A DNA stretch of 64,000 nucleotides, taken from the NCBI GenBank assembly GCA_013400155.1, contig VXBM01000563.1, positions 114,817-178,816 on the forward strand, read 5' to 3'. The notes under the pieces are model-generated. The model did no database searches, had not been told where the DNA came from, and saw only the letters and a program-made list of their open reading frames with translations. Positions 24,976 to 36,666 of the stretch are shown here, piece after piece. This DNA is from Helopsaltes ochotensis (lineage: Eukaryota > Chordata > Aves > Passeriformes > Locustellidae). How positions within the stretch are numbered: the stretch's first letter is position 1; each line of letters opens with the position of its first letter. The position numbers were made by a program, and so were the translations under genes.

Positions 24976-25177
24976 CTATGACTGTATAAACAGAAACATT
25001 TCAGAGAAATGTATTCACTGGTTTATCTTCAGCACAAAACACCAAATAATAAGGAGCTAATACTTTGATTTTTTTTCACATGAAGCACTGCAGTATAGTC
25101 CCACTCATTCCAAGATTGGTGCTGAGAGGAGTAAGCCAGCTCTTGCAGGATGTACCTCCCTTGCTGTGTGCAGTTCA

Positions 25178-25305
25178 TGGTGCTCCCCAGAAGCCTGCAC
25201 ATTCTTGCTTTTCTTAGAATGGATATTGAGTTATCTTTAATAAAGTGCACTCCTACTGACATCACTTCTAATGCAATGGTGGAAGTTTCCAAAAAGACAT
25301 TTAAG
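25178..25305 (-). CDS. candidate exon, duplicated segment (intact copy)
   Basis: The minus strand is open across the whole segment (residues such as NVFLETSTIALEVMS and SILRKARMCRLLG). The acceptor-like TTTCTACAG ends at 25306. This copy aligns gap-free with 23041-23180. Of 37 differences, 16 fall at third, 13 at first and 8 at second codon positions in the minus frame, a mild protein-like bias by hand count. The 3' boundary is unclear: there is no good GT donor at the end of homology, although CAG|GC is present. Function unknown. Confidence 0.3.
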
Positions 25306-25407
25306 CTGTAGAAATCTGTGGGAGTTGCAATGCTTAAGGACTAAACCTTTCTACTGTACCACCTAGCAAAGTGCTTCATTCACTTTCTACAGAGCTTGTG
25401 CTGTTAC

Positions 25408-25562
25408 CAAGGGCCATTTTGTATCTCTGAAAATAAACAGAGTAATTCTTATTCATAAAGCCTGTCTTGCTGGACTCATTCCTAATGACTTTGGACATAC
25501 TGCAATAAACTTTCGTCACTTCCACTGTGCAGGAACTGTGCTCTCCATCATTGCCATCACCT
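25408..25562 (-). CDS. candidate exon, unknown gene
   Basis: Minus-strand open segment ending at a TTG|GTAACA donor. It encodes cysteines and N-glycosylation-like NES and NYS sites (CTVEVTKVYC, then NKNYSVYFQRYKMAL), which would suit a secreted or surface protein. A second usable acceptor of the next segment (CTCCCACAG at 25316) would accept its phase across an intron of about 92 bp. The upstream acceptor is weak, so the 5' boundary is uncertain. Confidence 0.22.
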
Positions 25563-28500
25563 CTGTGCATCAGGTGAATTTGATTTTCCTGTGGGCTTTA
25601 CTCATCCACATTTGGTTGTCCCTGGGCCTGATGCAGTCCGAGTGGCACAAGCTTTGGGAGCATGTGTGGTCCACGTGAAAGGCTGAAAGCACGACAACAA
25701 GGCAAGGTTTGAGTTTGAGGGATGCTGATGTGTCGGTTTGGAGCACGGATTGATGAGGAGAAGTAGGCTGTGTTAATGGGAAGGCTACCTGGTGGTTCCA
25801 AGGTGCACAGAGAGATGCAAAGTGTGGGATTGGAGGCATTTATTTCACTGTTGTGCTGATGCTCTGCCAGAGAGAACATAAACTTGGAGCACAGGATGAA
25901 GTAACTGGTATTTGTTTTGCTTTTGTGTTTTTACTTAATTTGTCTTGTCTACACATGCCTAAGCCTCAAATTCCAAACCACGACTTAATCCCTTCTCCTC
26001 TGGAGCCCTTGGAGGTAGAAAACAAATTTGTGGTAAATCATATCATTAGACTTTAATAGCCAATATACAGCAAGTAACATTTTTTCCTCCCAAGGGAGTT
26101 ATTTAATGTTTAATGAAAATACCAATTTGCATAATTCACTTGCAGTATAAAGGTCACCAGTAGTCTGCCACTAGGATAACAGGGTAATTACTTAAGATAA
26201 GTATCTTCCATTGACAAAAGAATGTTAATTTTTAAAGAGGACTATTTAAAATTGTTGTATTTTAATTATTGTATCATCTTTCTTCTATTTTTAAGAATGT
26301 CAGAACTTCTGCAGCAGAGCTCAAAGCTGTGTATCACTTTCTCAAAGTCAGTGGGTGTTAAGACCAGGCAGACCAGGCTTCTCTATTAGCTGGTAGATGA
26401 ATGGCAAAAATATCCATAAATATGAGAAGTCTGAGGGAACCTGAGTGATGGACCAGCGTAGAAGAGGGTGTCTGGGTCAAAGAGATGGCGGTTCCACACC
26501 ATGTCCCCTCTGTGCTGGGATCAGGAAGACCCTGATGGTCAGACTCCATCACCAAAACCTCTTGGGTCACAAATAAAATATCATCCAAATAAGGGCCTCT
26601 TTTAAAGCTGTGGTCTGAGAGAAAACAGAGCGTGGTTCTTAGTAAAGCACAACTTGGCCAAGCACTGGACGCCTGCTGAGCCTTGGCATGACCAAGCCCA
26701 GCCAAGGATTGGACCTCATGGCACTCACGTAGGAGGAAGCAGATCGTGGAAATCTCTGCTGGGACAGCATATGGAGCCCAGCACTGATCCTGACAGTTTC
26801 ACACTGTAGGCTACTTTGGGCCAGGGGCCACCACCATGCCCAGAATGTTTGCCAAGAATATCCAAAACTGGCATCCAGCTGTGCTGGAGCACCCTGCATT
26901 CCCAGGGGATATGCAGAACCAACCTGCAACAGGGACTTCCTAAATTGTCAGTCTGTGCAATGCAGCCACAGCCACACAGGAGTGCCCCTGGCGCTGGAGC
27001 AAACGGTGTCATCTTGTATCTCAGAGTGCATCCTCCTGCTTCTCTGCAGGGATTCCTGTCAGAGCCATCAGCAGGGCTTGTAAAGATGACTCAGCCTAAT
27101 GGAGTCCTTTTCCCATTCACTGTAAAGCCAGGAGGATTTCTCTCTTATCCTATAGGTGCACCACAAGGGTGTCCTTAATACAAGGAAGTAGCCCTGAGTG
27201 AGTGACACACTGTTTGCAGAGGGACAAACCTACTTTTGCAACTCAGCACAATAGACCAAAACCACACTATGTTTCATTTAATGATTACTCCTGTACAAAG
27301 CTTTCAAATAATAAGCACTACCATATTTTAAACCTGAGCAAGCTAAACATTTAATTTACTATTCACTTGACACCACTTCAGTTCATTAAAACCTCTGCAG
27401 CATTGGAGAAGGTGAAGAGGGCAATATGATTAAGATAGCGCGATTAGGGCAGGGCAGGGGTTTCTCTCAGCTGAGAGCTGAGGCAATCTTGTTCTTTCCT
27501 GCAAAGGCAGCAGTGCTGGTTCCCCTTGGCTGGGCCAGCAAGGAACTCCAGGCATCAGGTTTCCCTGCCTCTTGGGAACACTGCAAGGTGATGCTTTGGG
27601 GATAAGCCTTGCTTTGCACAGAATGACCCCAGCTGTTTACCTACATGTCCCCAGAGCAGTATTTTTAAGCGATATAATATTGATAACTCAGCTCGCCTCT
27701 GCTGTGATTTAGAAGGCATCTAACTGCATTTGTACAAATAATTGTATACATGTATATATATTTAATGTTAGCTGACACTGTGAAATAAAGTAGATGTACC
27801 AACTTTATTAATTCAATCCTGGCAGCTATGAAAAGATGAGGGATGCCAGCCTGTGCCACAGCAGCAGCAGTGAGGGCCTGGAGGTGTTAGGGCTGATGTC
27901 CTGGTCTGACCCCATTCCCAGGGAGGAGTCCAATGCCCAGGGCTGGGGCAGTTCCTGCTCCCCTCCCCGTCCTTCCTCCTCCCAGGGATCTGGGCACCAC
28001 ACACAGCCAAGAGCTGAATGTGCAATTTCTGCAAAATCTGTCTTCTGCTCGCATTTAATCATAGAACATCTTTTTCCACCTCCTCACAAATCAAGACCCA
28101 GGAAAACAGTATGAGATTCAATGCTGGATTTAGGCAGATTTCTGGTCAGAGGCTTCTCAGCTCTGCAAGCCCTCCACCCCCTGTGGTGAGCCAGGGTATG
28201 ACCATTCCAGGTGTAGCTTCCACCTGCTTCCCAGCTATTGGAAGCCATCTCATTTGAGATCTGTGGCTGGTCACTTCTCTTTTGAATTTAGGTTCTGTGT
28301 GATTTCCCAATGCAAAACTCTCATTAAAGAGAATTGGACCACAATAACAATAGGCTTCAGGGGACCAGCCTGTCCAGTCATTCAGGAGGTTCCTTATAGG
28401 ATTATTTTCTTGATACACAAATGCACATAAATAGTCAATATTGACTTCTTTGGTATCCTTCCTAAGAGTGGCCAATAGCAGACATACAGAAGAGAACTTT

Positions 28501-29869
28501 CCAGTAACACACATATGGAAGAGTGTCCCAACAGCAGTTTTTCCACACAGTATCCCAGCTTTAAGCTGTCTGAAGTTTAGGCCTCCTTAAAACACAAGTG
28601 GCATATTTGTCTTAAAAAAATTAATGTAACACAGCATCTAAAAATAATCCCATGGAGTCATACATTCTCTTGTTCCTCAGCATTTGAATCACTGTAGCTG
28701 ACTCCACAGTGTCATAAAACATATTTTGAGAATGAAAAATAACCAAAAATCTCCTAGAACAAAATACTTAAAAATGAACACGATCTCTCACTCTGTAAAG
28801 CACATACCTAAGTCATGTTGTTTCAGAAAGTGCTGAAGGCTCTGGATGAGGATGATGAAATTCTGGCCACTCGTTGGTGCCCAGAGGCCACACATGACCA
28901 GAGCCATGGGCACCCCACCAGCTTGTGTGCAACTCCACCTACGTCAAGCTCTTACTCACAGTTGTTTTCCCACATGAACTCAGAACCTGAAAACAATTGA
29001 ACTCCTAAAAACCTGATTATTCTCCAAAGCTGAGATCTGTGGTGGAGCCCCCATGTGTGTTAACAGAGGAGCAGTGCAGCAGCACAGGGCTCAGAGCAAA
29101 CACCAGAAGTGCTGCTGGGGGACCAGAGCCATCCCTGCTGTAACGATGCTCCCGCAGCCAAGAAAACTTACTCTAGCTGGCAACGAGCAGGAGGCAGGGA
29201 AACTGTCTTCACTGGTGCCATGCATTTTTTTCCCTCTTCAACCAACAGTTTAAAGGAGACACAGAGGAATGACTGAACCCCAAGTACTCTGTTGACAGAA
29301 TCTACAAACAGGCAAGTCCCTGCTGTTCATATTCTGCTACTCAGGTGGTTTCTGGTAGTCTCTAAAATGACAAGACCCATCTCCAAAATCCTCGAATTGT
29401 TAAAAATAACAGTACCCTTTTCTTATATACTACAATTTCATATTAATTTCGTTTGGGAGTGTAGGAAGGAAAATAGGTTAAGCCAAGCCCTGGATTTAGG
29501 CACGCAATTTTTCTTTGACTACAAAAAGGAAAACGCTGAGACACGTTCATTTAGGTGGCTTTGATTCATGCCGCAGCACTAGCTCTGAACTGGCTGTGCA
29601 TGGTCATCACTGCGTGTGACAAATACTCCTGAGCGCCCGGGGCACAGTCTGTACCCAAGGACTGAGGCACTCCGCTTTGAGAAGCCGGGAAGCGTTGCCC
29701 TCAGAGAATGCAGGTTCTAAAACAAAACCATCAGCGACTGCTAAAACAAAACCTGTCTGCAAGGTACTCGTGGGGAAAAGGAGGCAGGAGTCAGATAGCA
29801 TCTCACCCTGCTCCACCCCTTTCACGCTAATTATGTGACCTGAAAGCTCATGCCTTAATTAGCCCAGAA
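25563..29869. other. intergenic or intronic, no firm gene
   Basis: No exon I can defend. A minus-strand segment at about 26555-26614 has a good acceptor (TTTTCTCTCAG) but a poor donor. A 122-codon minus frame at 28146-28514 has no recognisable motif. If the 24-25.6 kb candidate gene is real, its 5' part should be here or at the CpG island at 29.9 kb. Confidence 0.4.
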
Positions 29870-29946
29870 ATAAATTACGCTGGCTCCGCCTGGTGGCGGG
29901 TCTCGCCAAGCTCGGCACGCACGGCTGTGGATGTTGGGGATGAGCG

Positions 29947-30003
29947 CTCCTCTCCTCTCCCACTCCTCTCCCTCTCCCTCCCTCCCTCTCCTCCTCCCCT
30001 CCC
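29947..30003. repeat. polypyrimidine CTCC tract
   Basis: A 57-bp run of C and T with single A interruptions, inside the CpG island. The opposite strand is a polypurine GGAG tract. Confidence 0.85.
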
Positions 30004-30140
30004 GTGCGGCCTCGAGAGACCCCCGCAGCCCCCGGCCTGTCTGTCACCAGCGCTGCTGGCCACCGCTCTGCCCGTGTCGTGGTTAGGGATTTGCTGCTGG
30101 CGGTCAGGGTGTCCCTCAGCACCGCAGGAGGATGGGCGGT

Positions 30141-30196
30141 GGGTGCCGATCTGTGGGTGCCGATCTGTGGGTGCCGAGCTGTGGGTGCAGATCTGT
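30141..30196. repeat. 14-bp tandem repeat, four copies
   Basis: Four head-to-tail units of GGGTGCCGATCTGT, the third and fourth with one or two changes, followed by a partial fifth. The unit is not a multiple of three, so it cannot encode a constant peptide. It lies within the CpG island. Confidence 0.9.
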
Positions 30197-30290
30197 GGGT
30201 GCTGCCGCTGCTGCCGAAGGGGCCGTTCCTGGCCTGTGCTGCTGGGACTCGGCCCGGCGCATCCAGCTCCAGGAGGAGAACTGGAATAAC

Positions 30291-31533
30291 ACAGCTGAAA
30301 GGCTCGCTGATGCAGGGGGTAACACACGCAGTCCAGAAATAAAGGAAAGCAGCTGGATTAGGAATCGAGCCAGTTTGTGTTCCCTAAGCCTACCCAGCAT
30401 TCATTTTTTGAACGGAACAATTCCCCTCTGCGGCACAGAGGAAGCAGCGTCCTCCCCCCGGGGAGGCTTGCCTCAGGAGAGGGAGTGGGCAGGTCAGAGG
30501 ACACTGTGCGCTTTCATGGTAAAATTTGAATAAATATTCTGCATGGAAATAGGCCCAGTGACTGAGCATGCTGGCAGGCTAGCCTGGAGACCTGGCTGCG
30601 TTTGAAGGACTGTGGTTATAATTACTGTCACCATTACTTGCATCAAGAATTACAACCACATGAATTTGGAGCCTCATCACTTTTAGTCAGTGCTTTAAAG
30701 CTGCCTCTCTCTTACGCACGCCCAGTGGTTTTCTTGACCTATTTTTGGACAGTGAGGAATTATTTGTTTTTATATACAGACTTCCCACTTAACCATAATA
30801 ACACAGTAAACAGGAGGCTGGGAGGAACAGGAGTAATGTACTTGGCTCTCCACTCTCATCCTGACTATACAACTCAACAGGGAGCAAGCCTGGATGTAAT
30901 GCTGACTAGTGTTACAGAAATCCATCATATTGAAAATGCTGGTGCCACAAAATACAGAAAGGGGATGAGGATCACCTCAGGCTGTGTATTGTCAGACACT
31001 TAGTATGGAAGAAATTCACACAAGCCAGAACCTTTTATAGGTCCTGTAAAGATGTGAGAGCTCTACCAGTTCCCTCTTCATCCCTGTCTTTCCTGACAGC
31101 TGAACTGTTGAATGGTATCAAAGGAATATCTGGTTCCTAGGAAGAAATCATATAAAAGCTCAGTGGTGCATTTATATTTGTTCCAGGAATAGGATAAGTT
31201 ATTTGTTTGTAGTTAAAGAGGAGGATCTGCGCTCCCCATTTCCTCTGTATGTTCATCTGTAACTCCAGTGTAAGGGCTATAGAGGCAGATCTTATATACA
31301 GCTCATATTTGGGCTTCAGACTCAACCCTCTTCAGTTAAGCTCCAACAAACATCCATCATGGGCACCTTTGACCCCCAACACTTTATCATCCCCATGGAC
31401 AGACACAGCTGAGGAGCACAGTGACACAAGAGAAGCCAGAAGACATCAGGGTTTTCAACAAGTAAAAAAAACTACAACAACTGCAACAAGGCTCCTCTCT
31501 TCCACCAAAAATGAGAAAAAGGTCCAGGTGAAG
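30291..31533. other. intergenic, no gene seen
   Basis: Returns to AT-rich DNA. A + strand frame at 30602-31003 (133 codons) has no recognised motif and is probably chance. Confidence 0.5.
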
Positions 31534-31571
<38 letters not shown>

Positions 31572-31596
31572 TACAAAAAAAAAAAAAAAAAAAAAA
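31534..31596. repeat. poly(A) tracts
   Basis: Two adenine runs of about 35 and 22 nt separated by GGGTAC. Low-complexity. I saw no upstream poly(A) signal or gene similarity that would identify a retrocopy. Confidence 0.95.
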
Positions 31597-34500
31597 GAAT
31601 AGAAGAATGTATAGATGTGGTGACTCATCTTCTCCTGTATTTTTCTCAGTTTGGCAATCAGGTGAGGGATGAAACCAAAATGCATTAAAGAGGGAAGGTT
31701 TGAAATAAGTTGGATATATATTTTAATGGGGAAAATGTAATTTAAACATGCAAATATGAACAGCCAGTGGGTTGCCCTCAGGAGCTGGGTGTATATGTAA
31801 AGCACAGCATCCATGGATGGTACAGCAGTGAGCACCTCTTCAGGTGCTGTATCTCTGTGAGGAACATGAGCATGGGCAGCCTGGGTCAGACTAAAGCTCT
31901 GTCCAGCCTTGCACCCTGCCTCTTTTACTGTTTCATAGCAGATTGCCAGAAGAGCTTGTGAGAACAAAATAATGTGCAGCTTTGCTTTCCTGAATTGAAT
32001 GTACTGTGGCCCAGCCTCCAGCAATGTGCAGCTCAGGGACATCCTGAGCCAGAGGCAGTGTCTTTACGTGCAGCAGTTGCTCATGGACACTTGGCTGAGG
32101 CCTCTCTCCCAGAGCATGAATCCACGCTGTTCACGGGTGTGCAGCTGTGCCAGCTCACTAAGCAATGCCCCACTGGTGCCACTGTCCTAGATAAGTGGCA
32201 TGTGCTATATTTTCCCTTTATCTAGGCTATAAGCCAGTGTGAAATTTGTATAAAATGCAGCACAGAAAGAAAAGAGAGGATTATTTCTATAGGTGAAAAG
32301 ACTTTGAAGGTGACAGGACTATATTTCTTTAAGACTGACTTCGTGTTTGTTCCTGCAATGCCCATTATGAGGAGATCATATAGAATGTTTGGTATAGCTC
32401 TCTGCTGTAAAATATCTATTTTTTTCCAAAACATATCTGTGTGTAGTTCCCTTCTTCTCCATATTTAAACCAAATGGTCCTTTTTCATATAATTGTTGTG
32501 TGGAGTCAGAGGCAAATATTGATAGATAGTGACAGAGTTTAATTTATTTCTTTGTTGAAGATTGATTTTTCTTGGGTTTCGACAGCACTGGCTGCCTTCC
32601 CAGAAACATTTCTGAATTTATCACTGCTGGGTGCCAAACTGAGATGGAAAAAACAGCTTTTAAATATAAACCCCCTCAAACTAGGGGGACATTTCAGCTT
32701 GGTGAAATTCTGGCTATAACCCTGAGTGCCACAAAGTAAGGACAGCTGAGAGGAATTGAGGCAGTGATTTATTTAACAGTGTCAATGGAGGGAGATCAGC
32801 CTTAGAGAGGGATGCCCCTGTCTTCCATGGGGTAATTACTTCTCACTCCTAACTTTTGGTTCATGCTGAAGATCATTTCCTTCTCTGTCACAGTTGTGTC
32901 TAGGCTCTAAGTGAAAGAAATGAGAGTGTAAACTGAGACAGACTTGCCCATCTGCAGTGCTTTGCAGGATTCCAACACAGAGCCACTGTGGGAATCCAGC
33001 TGCTCAAATCCTTGACGGGCAGAAGTTTCATTTCACATTGCCTGGCAGAGGAAAGCTCCTGGCCTTGCTTTCTGAGTCTTCCTGCTGATCAACCTTGTGA
33101 GTTTTAAAAGCTCCCTTCTGATGGCAGTGTCTGCAGAGGGCAGGGTGAAGCCCACTGCTGAGGCATGTGAGAGGTGACATTCCTTGGTGGCACACTGGGA
33201 AGCAGCTGCTGATGTGCCTTGTGTAATTATCGACATCACTGGAGCTCTACACACTTGTACACAGCTGAGCTCAGCCATGGTGCTCCTCTGGTGAAGAACA
33301 GCTGCTCTGTCTACTGCTCTTAGCATCATCCTACAAGACAAATCAGGAGCCAAGGCAAAGGAAGTTGTATTTTGTACTAAACTGGAAAGATTAAATACTG
33401 TTATCGACTTCATCAGACTGACTCAGAGTGAAGATATTTAGGTTTTGTGCCAGGGTCAGTGGTGTATGGCTCAGGCTGCCAACAGCAGTCCATGTAAGCA
33501 CTGTTGCACCTTTCAGCTGGTGAAGTTACCACGGCTCCTCTCTGTATAAAACCCCTTGTAGCAGCTACTCCTTGTTAGACTCATCTGGCTGGGCAAGCTC
33601 TCGGCACATCCTTCATGTAGGGGTTGCAGCAGGGGGGATGTGGAAAAAACAGAAGTAGAGACAAGAGGTTGTAGAGCAGTGTCAGGAGAAACACCCTCTT
33701 CCATCACAAGAAAATCAAGGAAGTTAACAAAAGGTCTGGGCACCCGGCAAGATCAAACCAAGCTCCACTGCTCGGTGTGCTCAGAGATCTTCCCCTCCCT
33801 GCAGCAATGCGGCAGAGCCTCTCACTCCCTCTAACGTTAAAACAACGCTTAATTTAGAAGAAAAGGAACTCCGAGTCTTCTGATCTCAGGTTTTCACCAC
33901 CTCAGGGAAAATGGAATGCCCCTCTCACTTCCCAGGTGGGAAAGTGAAAGCCCCCACACCAAGTTCTTTCCCAGTCCTTTCCCTTTGCAGTGAGCTCTCC
34001 TCCAGGTGAGCCCAGCTTCCCCTGAGGCAGGAGAGGCCTTCGCGCTGGCAGGGGAACCTGGTGTCTCCTCTCAGTGAGAAGCACCTCCCAGCTCATTCAT
34101 TCGGGTTGAAGAGGAGAAACTCTCTTTTTACCAAGGATCTCACGTCTCTGAAGACTCGTTATAATTAATTCTGCTCTTCTCTGAGCTTGGCAGCAGTGGC
34201 TGGTGCTGTGAAGCACAGCAGCCTTCACTGATAAGCCCTGCACAGTGCATATCTTCCTTTCTTTGAATGTTTTCTATCAGGAGAGCACCAATTTGTATTT
34301 CCTATAGAAGTTGTTCCCAGGTGCCAGGCTGGATGGGCTTTTCTCTGACACAAGTGGAGGTGTACTGAAATGTTTCTGCTCTTCTGTGGCATCAAAGGTA
34401 GCAGCATGTAACCCAGAAAAAGGACAAAGGAGGATGCAGTCACTGGTTCCTGCTTCCCTGCCAAGCAAAGGTGCCATGGAAGAGCCTCCTTTTCCCTTTG

Positions 34501-36654
34501 CCCTTCCCAGCTGATGGTTCTTCTGAGTGAGCACAGGAGCGCCACAATGCCATTTTTTCTCTTGTCCCAGTTAGGTTCTACCACTCAATTTGAGTTTTGA
34601 CATCACTCTATTTTAAAGGAAGCACATTCCTCCTTTAACCTCTGCCCTGGTGATGGGACCTGCAGACCCTACTGGTCCCTTCGAGGAGAATACAAGACAT
34701 TCCTCATACTGAAATGACTGGGATGTGTCTGGTTTGAATTAACAGTGTGCTAGGTGGATTTCACCACACATGGAGGGGAAAGAAGTCTGTAATCCCACAT
34801 CTTTCATTGTACACAGGCTTAGGTCCTACTGTGGTGCTCTTCACAGCATGATAATACCATATTGAGGAAAGTCTGAGGAGCTCGGGTTGAGTATAGAGAG
34901 GTTTCTCTTCCCATCTAGCTAAATTCTAAACCACAGGGTAAGATTTTAGCTGTTTAGGTAACAAATACATTTTCTGTATAAAAAAGCCCCAGTGGCTTGC
35001 CTATGCACTACAGCCCACCTTTGGGCAGGTTTAAAATTGTAAAATGTGTCCAAATGCTTCAGAAATAATCTAAAACATAGTATGTACAAGAAAATAGGAA
35101 TAAAAACATGGCAACACACTGTAATGCCAAAGCACCTTTCAAAAAAATGATCCTGGGCATAATCTCTAATTTCTTAAAACTTAATGTCAGGAATTAGCAT
35201 TAAGAGGAATAATAATTCCCTAGCTATATCAGAGCAGAACAAGTTCACAAGCAAAAATTCATTAGGGAAAACTCTTTCTTGGTAAACTACAGTTTAATGA
35301 AACTGTAAAAACAGAAAATGTCTGGAGGGATTCACACCCGTGCCCTTGAGATGAATCAGTTCTCTGAAAACCTAATACAGAGTTTAGTGTATGCAGACAC
35401 CTGCCGCAGAAATAGCAAAGAGAAATCACAGTAAAACCTGTTCTTTCATTCTGTTTTAGGATCTCTCTTTAATTTGTGTTGCTCCCTGAGTCCTCTTGAT
35501 ATATGTTTTGCCTAAATCTTAAGAATTTTGCACCTAACTATGCTGGTTTTGTCAGGGCCATGGGGTAGGGAAGCTCCAGGCAATGTCCTACTAAAACCTA
35601 TTTCTAGTGAGCAAAAAACAATGCAAATAGTGCTGGTTAGCCTCCAAGGTCTGTCAGATTGCTGTGGGGGCCCTGATGTGATATTTCCAAAGGGTCATCT
35701 AGTTCTCAGATAGGTTTCTTTGTCACTATTTCATTTCTGCTGAAGACAATATTCTGGAATGAGCTGTATGTGTTCAGAGAATTCCACTCAAGGTGTCGTG
35801 GTCCATAAAGTGGATCTCATCCTATCTGCACACACCTATAGCCCAGAAACTTCTCCTTGGAGCAAAGCATCATTTCCATTCACTTCCAGATTCCTTTAGA
35901 CTAATCAAGTCAGAAAGAGCACTTTAGCTTAACTAATACTCACACTCATCCAACGTCCATCTCACTTAGAGGTAATTGAGCAGGGGATGTAGTCAACACG
36001 TACAGAATTTAAAGTAAAAAGCATCTAAAATCCAGTGTTGTTGACTGGAAAATATTGTACTCATCCTCCAGCTGTTTCTGATTACAAATACGTGTTATGA
36101 AATATCCGTTTATTTCGGCATTGCAGGTCACTTGACAGGAAAGATGAATGATGTCATCAGAATTCCTTTTATTTTTTTCTGGATGGGGGATGTGGTATTC
36201 CTGACACTAATATGCACCCATTGTGCAAGATTCCTTCATAGGGATATGGTGATCTGCACTTAAAAATGGACAAAATCAGCACTATCATGATTGTTCCTGG
36301 AGGAACTAATTTTAATTGGGTTTTTGTTGTGAGAACAGCAAAAAGTGACGATGAAATTTGAGAATTTGCTTTAACCTGTAGCCATGTCTGGAACTTAAAT
36401 TGAGATCTCCTATATGGAAAAAAAAAAATAAAACCTCTAGGATATTGTACTACCCACTCCATTATGTGGTAGTTAATAATTAAAAACATGCTGCAGTTCC
36501 TTTTATGAATTCATAATGTGGAGATGAAGAATTACTGCAAGTTGCAATTTAACATACAATAATCTTGACTGTATTCAGTTATTTGCTAGCAAGGCTTAAC
36601 TTCCCTTCTCAATTTTGATGATACAAAAGAAGAATTAACATCAGATGTTTCCTC

Positions 36655-36666
36655 TGCGCTTGCGCA
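36655..36666. promoter_or_regulatory. NRF1-like palindrome
   Basis: TGCGCTTGCGCA differs at one base from the NRF1 consensus palindrome TGCGCATGCGCA. It stands alone in CpG-poor DNA with no gene start recognised nearby, so function is doubtful. Confidence 0.3.

Larger units (their letters stand above)
29870..30290. promoter_or_regulatory. orphan CpG island
   Basis: A compact GC- and CpG-rich block flanked on both sides by AT-rich DNA, with several GGCGG/CCGCC sites. No coding exon is evident on either strand. It is a likely promoter of an unannotated transcript: either leftward (toward the 24-25.6 kb candidate exons) or rightward, where a GGG|GTAACA donor-like site lies at about 30320. Confidence 0.55.

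Noticed and set aside
26555..26614. Minus-strand YLDDIL, resembling the reverse-transcriptase YxDD motif
   Set aside because: No other RT motifs surround it, the neighbouring frame has stops, and a second open frame covers the same bases; likely coincidence.
28146..28514. 122-codon minus-strand frame with protein-like composition
   Set aside because: No recognisable domain, no convincing splice sites, and no link in phase to the 24-25.6 kb candidate exons.
28640..28770. Minus-strand frame with VIQMLRNKRM, faintly like SILRKARM of the duplicated segment
   Set aside because: Nucleotide similarity is too weak to align beyond a few bases; splice signals are poor.
31455..32042. 195-codon minus-strand frame and 117-codon + strand frame
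   Set aside because: Both gain their length from the poly(A)/poly(T) runs, which cannot contain stops in those frames; low-complexity artefact.
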